Positions 1 to 4,565 of a stretch of DNA of 6,246 nt are shown here, in pieces (the first letter of the stretch is position 1; each line of letters opens with the position of its first letter). Made by a program: the position numbers and the translations under genes. The notes beneath the pieces were generated by a model. The model saw only the letters and a list, made by a program, of their open reading frames with translations, was not told the DNA's origin and made no database searches. Source of the stretch: an uncultured Collinsella sp. (GTDB taxonomy: Bacteria; Actinomycetota; Coriobacteriia; Coriobacteriales; Coriobacteriaceae); the NCBI GenBank assembly GCA_900551015.1, contig URUI01000092.1, positions 1 through 6,246 of the forward strand, written 5' to 3'.

Positions 1-101
1 GTGCTGGTAATTCTGCTCAACCTTGTGGTGGGCGCGGTGCCCACCAAGTCGCGTGCGGCAGCGACCATACGATCCTTGATGCCCTCGACGAGTTTGCTCA
101 T
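1..101 (-). CDS. Unidentified protein, N-terminal 33 residues only (runs off window)
   Basis: An ATG at 101-99 opens a frame that stays open to the window edge. It has a good Shine-Dalgarno, GAGGAGAG, ending 4 nt before the ATG. The visible N-terminus begins MSKLVEGIKDRMVAAARDLV and continues with a Thr/Arg-rich stretch. It looks amphipathic and basic, with no obvious signal peptide or membrane segment in the part seen. I do not recognise the family. It starts 11 nt after the stop codon of the upstream TetR gene and has no room for its own promoter, so the two are very likely co-transcribed. It may therefore be a target of that regulator; TetR proteins commonly sit next to the transporter or enzyme they control. 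Existence as a gene is well supported; function is unknown. Confidence 0.7.
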   Translation of the reverse strand, partial: MSKLVEGIKDRMVAAARDLVGTAPTTRLSRITS

Positions 102-112
102 TGTCTCTCCTC

Positions 113-823
113 TTAGTTGTTGGACTCGACGGTTGCGGCGGTGTCGGCCGCGTCCTCGAGCTGCAAGTTCAATAGCTTCATGCCGTATTCCGGCACGTTG
201 ATATCGATGGGTTGGCCATACAGGTCACCAGGGCGCACAAAAGCGAGCACCGTCATAATGCGCGCCATGGCCTCGGGCGATTCGGTGAGCCCACGCTCAA
301 ACCAGCGCTGAATCATGCCGACCTCGGCGCTCACGACGTAGGTGACGTAGTAGTCAAAGAACGTGCCCAGCGCCAGGCCCAAAATGCCCGTCTGCGCACG
401 CGGCACCACAGCCTCACGCGCGGTGTCGATGATCCTTTTAATGAAGGCCTGGTCGCCGCCCGGACCCAGCAGCGCACCGATTAAGTCGCGGTTGGCCGCA
501 AGATAGCGCAGCAGTTCAACCGAACCGGGCGCCGGCTCGAGTTCATCGATGTTGTGGTAGAGATCGGGCAGCTGAGCTGCGGTGATGAGCTCAATGCGTT
601 CACGGATCTCGGCCAGCAAGCCGTCCTCGATTTGATTGATGAAGTCGGGGATATCGCGGTAGTGCGAATAGAACGTGCGGCGCGTAAGGCCGGCGCGCTC
701 GGTGAGCGACGCGACATTAATGCGCGAAAGGTCGCCGCTTTCGGCAAGCTCGCTGGCAAGTGCCTGGCGAAGGGCACGCTGCGAGCGAAGGGACCGGCGA
801 TCGCATTTCTCGAGCTGGGACAA
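113..823 (-). CDS. TetR/AcrR-family transcriptional regulator (TTG start)
   Basis: This 236-residue protein has the TetR layout. An N-terminal helix-turn-helix covers about residues 36-55, including the signature AGLTRRTFYSHYRD with the usual TFY-HY recognition-helix pattern. A helical C-terminal ligand and dimer domain follows (about 75-215), with a hydrophobic LGTFFDYYVTYVV segment typical of the TetR_C_8-like C-terminal domain. The start is TTG at 823-821. It is preceded by AAGGAGG about 4 nt upstream, and there is no ATG in frame before the conserved HTH, so I prefer it over any internal start. The gene is followed after 11 nt by an unidentified gene, and its upstream region carries palindromes that could be its own operator. 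Family assignment is confident. Ligand and regulon are not inferable from sequence. An acid- and Asn-rich tail (ending VESNN) is unremarkable. Confidence 0.9.
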   Translation of the reverse strand: MSQLEKCDRRSLRSQRALRQALASELAESGDLSRINVASLTERAGLTRRTFYSHYRDIPDFINQIEDGLLAEIRERIELITAAQLPDLYHNIDELEPAPGSVELLRYLAANRDLIGALLGPGGDQAFIKRIIDTAREAVVPRAQTGILGLALGTFFDYYVTYVVSAEVGMIQRWFERGLTESPEAMARIMTVLAFVRPGDLYGQPIDINVPEYGMKLLNLQLEDAADTAATVESNN

Positions 824-845
824 GCGTCCTCCTTGTTACTCAGCC

Positions 846-889
846 TGTGCGCTATTGCACAGTGCGAGTATTATTGCACACCGTGTGCA
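846..889 (-). promoter_or_regulatory. Probable operator/promoter region of the TetR gene at 113-823
   Basis: Two palindromes lie 23-66 nt upstream of the TTG start. A perfect one at 875-889 reads TGCACACCGTGTGCA (7-bp arms, 1-bp centre). A looser one at 846-861 reads TGTGC-N6-GCACA. The 9-mer TATTGCACA also occurs directly repeated at 853-861 and 872-880, exactly 19 bp apart. On the minus strand a TAATAC -10-like hexamer sits at 873-868, and a weak GTGTTG lies 17 bp further upstream, so the perfect palindrome would fill the -35/-10 spacer. That geometry fits autorepression by TetR. The assignment is inferred from position and symmetry only. Confidence 0.5.
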
Positions 890-915
890 TCAACACGTAA
901 AGGCAATATTTGGAA

Positions 916-944
916 TGTGACGAGGGGGCAGTCCCTTTGTCACA
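916..944 (-). repeat. Imperfect palindrome just after the HAD stop codon; possible terminator or dispersed repeat
   Basis: TGTGAC at 916-921 pairs with GTCACA at 939-944. The inner GAGGGG pairs with CCCTTT (some G-T pairs), leaving a 5-nt loop, so the stem is about 12 bp. On the minus strand the element begins immediately after the TAA of the HAD gene (945-947). It is not followed by a clear T-run, only TTCCAAATATT, so a standard intrinsic terminator is not certain. The GGGAC...GTCCC and TTTGTCACA wording resembles short palindromic repeats I associate with coriobacterial intergenic regions; that is recollection, not a search. Confidence 0.5.
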
Positions 945-1808
945 TTATTCGATGACGGTGCGGGAGTTTTGTTTGCGCATGGTGGCGAGCATGTGTTTGG
1001 GAACGGCGTGGACCATGCAGCTGCCGATGGTCGCGCTCGCGGCGGCTTTAGCTGCATCGCTAGCGTTTTTGGTCGCGTAGCTGTGGCGGAAACGCTTGAG
1101 CATGGCGATGTCGTTTCCGCCGTCGCCATAAACCGCAACCTCGTCCTCGGCAATGCCGTAGTAGCCCGCCAGCCAGGCCACACTCTCGCCCTTGTTGCAT
1201 GCCACATCCGTGATCTCGAACATCACCGGATCGAACGGCGCGTTGACCACGCGGTCCGATCGCTCGGCAAGATACGCCTTAAGGTCGCGCTCCAACTCGG
1301 GCGAGATCACGCGGCAGTTGATCTTGCATACATCGTGACGCAAGATATCGCCGATCGACTGGTCGAAATACTGTTCCTCGTGGTACCCGCCACGCGCACG
1401 CATACCGCGCATCACGATGCGCTTGATGGGGCTGTCCTTTTTAAAGCCCGCCTGATGCATCTCGAACGATCCACTCGAAAACATGCCATCGGGCGTGGAG
1501 CAATCAAAGCAAATGTCCGGGAACGCCTTGAGCAGCTCCTCGGTAACCTGCGGGTCGATGGTCCAGGTTTTGAGCACCTCGCCATGACTGTCTCGCACGA
1601 TGGATCCATTGGAGCAGCAGGCGTCAAGCGCCAGGCCCGTAAAGCCATGCTCGCCGATCGGCAACGTCGAGCGTCCAGTCGCGGGAACCACGTGCAGGCC
1701 AGCCTCAGTCAGCTCGCGGATGGCACGGCGGATGGTCCCATCCGCCTCATGCAGTGCGTTCAGCAGCGTTCCGTCTAAATCACTCGCGAACATCTTGATC
1801 ATGGGCAT
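945..1808 (-). CDS. Cof-type HAD-superfamily phosphatase (HAD-IIB)
   Basis: This is a 287-residue cytosolic hydrolase of the Cof/YidA group, which dephosphorylates small metabolites such as sugar phosphates or cofactors using Mg2+ and an aspartyl-phosphate intermediate. All four HAD motifs are present: motif I DLDGTLL with nucleophile Asp10 and acid/base Asp12; motif II in VPATGRS; the motif III lysine in ACNKGES; and motif IV YGDGGNDIAML binding the metal. The C2B cap domain lies between motifs II and III, and the length is normal for the family. I choose ATG 1808 (MPMIKMFASDLDG), preceded by AAGGAG. ATG 1802, two codons later, is a possible alternative with a 10-nt spacing. The frame stays open upstream to a GTG at 1886, but that extension is low-complexity Arg/Ser and lacks a ribosome site. 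The start region lies in a perfect inverted repeat. Exact substrate is unknown. Confidence 0.93.
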   Translation of the reverse strand: MPMIKMFASDLDGTLLNALHEADGTIRRAIRELTEAGLHVVPATGRSTLPIGEHGFTGLALDACCSNGSIVRDSHGEVLKTWTIDPQVTEELLKAFPDICFDCSTPDGMFSSGSFEMHQAGFKKDSPIKRIVMRGMRARGGYHEEQYFDQSIGDILRHDVCKINCRVISPELERDLKAYLAERSDRVVNAPFDPVMFEITDVACNKGESVAWLAGYYGIAEDEVAVYGDGGNDIAMLKRFRHSYATKNASDAAKAAASATIGSCMVHAVPKHMLATMRKQNSRTVIE

Positions 1809-1857
1809 GCCTCTCCTTCGTCTGCACGATATTGTAGACGAAGGAGAGGCATGCCCA
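1802..1857. repeat. Perfect 22-bp inverted repeat covering the HAD ribosome binding site and start
   Basis: Arms 1802-1823 and 1836-1857 are exact reverse complements over 22 bp and are separated by a 12-nt loop (GCACGATATTGT). The 1802-1823 arm contains, on the minus strand, the HAD Shine-Dalgarno (AAGGAG) and its ATG at 1808. The other arm is therefore a perfect anti-Shine-Dalgarno. In a minus-strand RNA arriving from the MFS gene, the distal arm is made first and would sequester the site. There is no T-run after it, so it is not an intrinsic terminator. The same arm gives a plus-strand copy of the ribosome site and ATG at 1851. Confidence 0.9.
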
Positions 1858-1858
1858 A
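1831..1858 (-). promoter_or_regulatory. Possible promoter of the HAD phosphatase in the inverted-repeat loop
   Basis: On the minus strand TACAAT (1836-1831, 5 of 6 matches to the -10 consensus) falls at the junction of stem and loop, with a weak TTGGGC (1858-1853) 16 bp upstream. Transcription would begin near 1822-1824, leaving a leader of about 15 nt that contains only the Shine-Dalgarno arm. Such an RNA could not form the sequestering hairpin. The -35 match is poor, so this is tentative. Confidence 0.3.
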
Positions 1859-1917
1859 ACAATGCCGTCCCGGCGCGGCGGGCCACTGCCTCCGCAAATT
1901 CACGGTGCCCCAGCGCG

Positions 1918-3180
1918 TTAAGACAATCGCCACAAGCAACTTTTCAGCCGATAAAACAGCGCCGTCGTCAACGTCAGCACCGCCAGCATACCTGCGAACA
2001 CAATCGCCGGTGTCCATCGATCATATGCAACCCCGTACGTCAATTGGCCGATAGGTATTGCGCAGGAAAGGACCATGTAAACGACCGAAAGCACTTTTCC
2101 GCAGAGCTCAGTCGGCGCTGCCCGCTGAACAAACGCGATGATTTCAACCGACGCAATGCTCGCCCACACCATGACCCATGCCGAACCAACCACAAACACG
2201 GTGAGCATGCATGCATCTGCGCCGAACAGTAGCGTGACAATGATCGGTGCGACTCCAAAACAGATCATCGCAACATATCGACATATGCCATTGAAAGAAA
2301 AACGATGCGGCCAAATGCCGACCAAGCCACTGCCGGCAAGACCACCCAAGCCCATAGCCACCTCAACTATCCCAACGCAGGACGATTGCATGCCGAGATG
2401 CTTTGTAACAATAATGGGAGCGCCAATCGTTAGCCCAACCAACGCAAGGTTCAAAACTGCCGCAAGCAAAATCACAGCGACCAATGATGCATTTTGCAAC
2501 AGATACCGAATCGACTCCCGAAAATCGTTTCGGCATGTCGTACGAGTCGCGCCGTCTCTCATCGTTTCAGATGAGGCATTTTGCTTGAGTGCGACCCCAA
2601 ACAAGAGAGCTGAAATCGCAAACGCCACCGACGCGGTTGTGCAAAGAGTATCGATGCCAAAGCACCCATAGACTGCCGTCCCGACCACAGGGCCCAAGAT
2701 ATTGCTCACCATGGTCACCTGCGAAACCAATGCAGTGGCCCGCTCAACCTTCTCTTCACCCGCCATACGCACCGTCTCAATTTGGAGCATTGGCTTTAGC
2801 AGCGATTGAACACCATATTGAACACAAAGTATCGCTACTACGACGACCGCAAGAGGCAACGAGCGCTTCATGGGGATAGACAGCAGCGATGCAGTCATCA
2901 GAGCAATGCCAAGGGCCACGAGGACCTCGCGATGTCTTCCCCTATCCGCCAAGATTCCGCCAACCGGAGTTGCGAGTACGCCGGGTATGAATGCCGTCGC
3001 CACGACGACGCCATATAACGTTGACGATCCACTGCAATCGAACAAGTAAAGCGGATACGCAAAGCACAGCGCTGACAGCATCGAATACGTGCACAGCTGC
3101 GCAACCAGAAGTTCCGCGAGCCTGATTGACCGCACTGTTTTTGATTTCAACGAGACGCCGACGTCTCTCAGTCCAGCCAT
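1918..3180 (-). CDS. MFS-family transporter, probable drug or metabolite exporter
   Basis: This 420-residue integral membrane protein should have about 12 transmembrane helices in two halves. The cytoplasmic loop 2-3 motif A of the major facilitator superfamily is clear at residues 74-84 (GGILADRGRHR). A central polar loop (about 195-225, with Asn/Ser/Thr/Arg) divides the halves. The segment ERATALVSQVTMVSNILGP resembles the MFS_3 / macrolide-efflux and EntS-like branch, which exports small molecules using the proton gradient; substrate cannot be told. Start ATG 3180 follows GGGAG with a 7-nt spacer. It is transcribed from its own region, since a terminator separates it from the upstream TetR gene and an operator-like palindrome lies directly before its ribosome site. 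Its GC is lower than its neighbours (about 50% in hand-counted lines against about 63% in amtB and the HAD gene), suggesting acquisition. The 60 bp after its stop hold no convincing terminator. Confidence 0.9.
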   Translation of the reverse strand: MAGLRDVGVSLKSKTVRSIRLAELLVAQLCTYSMLSALCFAYPLYLFDCSGSSTLYGVVVATAFIPGVLATPVGGILADRGRHREVLVALGIALMTASLLSIPMKRSLPLAVVVVAILCVQYGVQSLLKPMLQIETVRMAGEEKVERATALVSQVTMVSNILGPVVGTAVYGCFGIDTLCTTASVAFAISALLFGVALKQNASSETMRDGATRTTCRNDFRESIRYLLQNASLVAVILLAAVLNLALVGLTIGAPIIVTKHLGMQSSCVGIVEVAMGLGGLAGSGLVGIWPHRFSFNGICRYVAMICFGVAPIIVTLLFGADACMLTVFVVGSAWVMVWASIASVEIIAFVQRAAPTELCGKVLSVVYMVLSCAIPIGQLTYGVAYDRWTPAIVFAGMLAVLTLTTALFYRLKSCLWRLS

Positions 3181-3193
3181 AAGTCCGCTCCCT

Positions 3194-3214
3194 ATACATA
3201 CCGCTAGTATGTAT
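3194..3214 (-). promoter_or_regulatory. TetR-type operator, site 1, before the MFS gene
   Basis: This is a perfect palindrome, ATACATAC-N5-GTATGTAT, 21 bp in total. It lies 13 nt upstream of the MFS start codon, just ahead of its Shine-Dalgarno (3188-3192), where a bound repressor would block transcription. The ACATAC...GTATGT form resembles known AcrR/TetR-class operators. It matches site 2 (3259-3279) at 17 of 21 positions, so the adjacent TetR protein is the obvious binder. No convincing -35/-10 pair could be fixed here. Confidence 0.65.
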
Positions 3215-3225
3215 TTATCGACTTG

Positions 3226-3248
3226 AAAAGGGCAGCCGAAGCTGCCCT
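3226..3248 (-). terminator. Rho-independent terminator after the TetR gene
   Basis: On the minus strand an 8-bp stem, AGGGCAGC / GCTGCCCT, closes a TTCG (UUCG) tetraloop and is followed by a short T-run (the last stem T plus TTT), then C. It lies about 33 nt after the TetR stop codon and about 46 nt before the MFS start, so it separates the two transcription units. The stem is perfect; the short U-tract suggests incomplete termination is possible. Confidence 0.75.
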
Positions 3249-3258
3249 CTCAAATCAA

Positions 3259-3279
3259 TTACATACCGTCAGTATCTAT
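3259..3279 (-). promoter_or_regulatory. TetR-type operator, site 2, between the TetR stop codon and its terminator
   Basis: The motif ACATACCG-N2-AGTAT-N-TAT matches site 1 at 17 of 21 positions, with a slightly imperfect right half (CTAT in place of GTAT). It begins one base beyond the TetR stop codon (3281-3283) on the downstream side. It is 65 bp from site 1, centre to centre, close to six helical turns, so looping or cooperative binding across the terminator is possible. Assignment rests on similarity to site 1. Confidence 0.55.
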
Positions 3280-3280
3280 A

Positions 3281-3943
3281 TTACCACCCGGCACGGTCCC
3301 ATACGTCCCAAATCCGTGCCGTTGTCTGGAGCACTTCCTCGCCCAAATCGAGTCCCACCGCAGAGGCCATCTGCGCCAAACATTGAGCGCGAGCGAGCAT
3401 TCGATCCTTGGGTTCAAGCGGACGAAACAGTGGCAGCAACCAGAGATTCGCCAGCAACGATACGGCCTCTGCCGCTTCGCGCGGGCATTCGCACGCAATG
3501 GAGCCGTCGGCGTTGCCCTCCTCGATCACTGGCAAGAGACAGCCATCGGCCGACTCGTTAAACGAGCCCTGGTACTGCATCGCCAGAAGACGCGAGCTTT
3601 TTACCGGATCTGCTGCAGGACGCATACGTGCCCATAGCTCAATTTGTGGAACAACGGACTCGGGAGCGTACAGTCGCTTGAGCTTTTGGGCTCCGGTCAT
3701 ATTACCGACGCCAAGCATCGAGCGGCGGTGCTCAACAATCGGAGTCATCGCCCGATCAAACGCGGCGTTGAAAATCTCTTCTTTGCTCTTGAAGTGATGA
3801 TAGACAGCGCCCTTGGTCATGCCGTCGAGACGGTCAACGATATCTTGAATACTCGTCCCCTCATAACCCTGTGCGCAGAATAGCTCCAGTGCCGCGTCGA
3901 GAATCTTCGCGACCGTCTCCTCGGGATATTTATTGCGACCCAT
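3281..3943 (-). CDS. TetR/AcrR-family repressor, likely controlling the MFS exporter
   Basis: This 220-residue protein has a textbook TetR N-terminus. It opens with ILDAALELFCAQGYEGTSIQDI, then the recognition helix region MTKGAVYHHFKSKEEIF (helix-turn-helix about residues 30-51). A less conserved helical C-terminal domain follows for ligand binding and dimerisation. I chose ATG 3943 (MGRNKYPEE) because it matches the usual start of the family. The frame extends 12 codons to ATG 3979, but that ATG has no ribosome site. The chosen start has only a weak GGGCGG-type site. The gene lies after glnK with a 74-nt gap, and before the MFS gene with a terminator between. Two matching palindromes in that gap make it the likely local repressor, with inducers probably substrates of the pump. 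This is inference from arrangement. Confidence 0.92.
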   Translation of the reverse strand: MGRNKYPEETVAKILDAALELFCAQGYEGTSIQDIVDRLDGMTKGAVYHHFKSKEEIFNAAFDRAMTPIVEHRRSMLGVGNMTGAQKLKRLYAPESVVPQIELWARMRPAADPVKSSRLLAMQYQGSFNESADGCLLPVIEEGNADGSIACECPREAAEAVSLLANLWLLPLFRPLEPKDRMLARAQCLAQMASAVGLDLGEEVLQTTARIWDVWDRAGW

Positions 3944-3950
3944 AATCCGC

Positions 3951-4004
3951 CCATCCGCAACGCAAGTCTTGTGCCTCATTGCAGCATTTTAACGTTGCGG
4001 ATGG
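3951..4004. repeat. 12-bp inverted repeat in the glnK-tetR intergenic region
   Basis: CCATCCGCAACG at 3951-3962 and CGTTGCGGATGG at 3993-4004 are perfect reverse complements with a 30-nt spacer. The arm centres are 42 bp apart, about four helical turns. In minus-strand RNA the 3951-3962 arm lies just upstream of the TetR start codon and overlaps its weak ribosome site, so pairing could hide it. No T-run follows, which argues against a terminator for glnK. Confidence 0.6.
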
Positions 4005-4015
4005 CAGACGGTCGA
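3986..4015 (-). promoter_or_regulatory. Candidate promoter for the TetR gene at 3281-3943
   Basis: On the minus strand TAAAAT (3991-3986, 5 of 6 to the -10 consensus) is preceded by TCGACC (4015-4010, 4 of 6 to TTGACA) across an 18-bp spacer. Transcription would start near 3979, leaving about 36 nt of leader. One arm of the 12-bp inverted repeat falls in the spacer and the other in the leader. The alternative is readthrough from glnK. Confidence 0.35.
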
Positions 4016-4017
4016 TT

Positions 4018-4356
4018 CTACACCGCGGCCGGGCCGTGTTCGCCGGTGCGAATGCGGATGACTTCTTCGACCGGCTCGACCCAAATCTTGCCGTCGCCGA
4101 CGGCACCGGTGCGAGCGGCGTTGCAGATAATGTCAACGATACCGTCGACATGCTCGTCGGCGCAGATGAGGGTGAACTGCACCTTGGGGATCGTGTTGAC
4201 GAGCAGCTCGTTGCCGCGCACGTATTCCTTCCAGCCATGCTGCGCGCCGCAGCCCTGCACCTGGTTGATGGTCATGCCGCGAACATCGGCAGCAAACAGC
4301 GCGTCTTTGAGAACCTCAAGCTTCTCAGCACGAACGATCGCCGTAATTTTCTTCAT
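4018..4356 (-). CDS. glnK: PII nitrogen-regulatory protein GlnK
   Basis: This 112-residue PII protein is the family's usual length and acts as a cytosolic homotrimer. It senses ATP/ADP and 2-oxoglutarate and blocks the ammonium channel AmtB when nitrogen is sufficient. Conserved landmarks are Gly27-Met28-Thr29, Gly35-x-Gly37, Gln39 (2-oxoglutarate/Mg-ATP), Arg47-Gly48 of the T-loop, Lys58, the C-terminal signature with Gly87-Asp88-Gly89-Lys90, and Arg101/Arg103. The T-loop (about 37-55) departs from the E. coli form: position 51, the tyrosine modified in E. coli and Corynebacterium, is Leu, and position 46 is Val with a Tyr at 45. Covalent control at Tyr51 is therefore impossible here, leaving ligand-controlled binding. 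The start is ATG 4356 with GAGAGG 8-9 nt upstream. Position directly after amtB supports GlnK over GlnB naming. Confidence 0.95.
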   Translation of the reverse strand: MKKITAIVRAEKLEVLKDALFAADVRGMTINQVQGCGAQHGWKEYVRGNELLVNTIPKVQFTLICADEHVDGIVDIICNAARTGAVGDGKIWVEPVEEVIRIRTGEHGPAAV

Positions 4357-4402
4357 AGTGAATTCCTCTCAATAATCAACGTATCCCTTTACATGAGACG
4401 CG

Positions 4403-4481
4403 GGTTTCCCAGGTGCCGTAAACCAACCTCAGAGATCAAAAAAGTTCAACTGACTGGTCTTAGCAGGTTTCCCAAGTGCCG
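4403..4481. repeat. 16-bp direct repeats 63 bp apart in the amtB-glnK gap
   Basis: GGTTTCCCAGGTGCCG at 4403-4418 and GGTTTCCCAAGTGCCG at 4466-4481 differ at one base. The second copy is part of the left arm of the large palindrome at 4463-4565; the first lies outside it. This could be a remnant of a second repeat copy, or a second pairing partner for the palindrome's right arm. The stretch between glnK's ribosome site and the first copy (about 4370-4402) shows no clear promoter. Confidence 0.6.
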
Positions 4482-4565
4482 CAGATTGCCGTGAAAGAGG
4501 AGCGAAGCGTACTTAAGTACGTGAGCGACGATTGAACGGCAAGGTGCGGTGCTTGGGGAAGCTGC
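4463..4565. repeat. ~103-bp imperfect palindrome between amtB and glnK
   Basis: Bases 4463-4492 pair with 4565-4536: of 30 positions, 24 are Watson-Crick, 3 are T-G pairs and 3 are mismatches. Inside lies a perfect 14-bp palindrome, CGTACTTAAGTACG, at 4508-4521, flanked by two GAGCGA copies. The element starts on the last base of the amtB stop codon. All three T-G pairs are stable G-U only in plus-strand RNA and would be A-C mismatches in the amtB-glnK message. No clear terminator T-tract abuts it on the minus strand, although a TTTTTT run occurs about 20 nt further on. It may be a dispersed repeat, a transcript stabiliser or attenuator in the operon, or a structured RNA. The wording resembles repeats I associate with Collinsella, without proof. 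Confidence 0.8.

Noticed and set aside
969..1778. 269-codon plus-strand open frame
   Set aside because: It is antisense to the HAD phosphatase, whose four catalytic motifs prove the minus-strand reading. High GC makes such long antisense frames common, and the translation has no recognisable domain.
1802..1857. Reading the 22-bp inverted repeat as an intrinsic terminator or as transposon ends
   Set aside because: No T-run follows on either strand and the 12-nt loop leaves no room for a mobile gene.
1809..1886. Upstream extension of the HAD gene to a GTG start
   Set aside because: The 26 added residues are low-complexity, the GTG lacks a Shine-Dalgarno, and family members begin just before the DLDGT motif as at 1808.
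1600..2232. 210-codon plus-strand open frame spanning the HAD start, the inverted repeat and the MFS 3' end
   Set aside because: It crosses two convincing minus-strand genes and their intergenic region, with no ribosome site or domain.
3944..3979. Longer start (ATG 3979) for the TetR gene
   Set aside because: No ribosome site, and the 12 extra residues precede the typical TetR N-terminus. The candidate transcription start also falls about there.
4357..4564. Known riboswitch or small RNA in the amtB-glnK gap
   Set aside because: No recognisable riboswitch or tRNA core; only the palindrome and the direct repeat can be supported.
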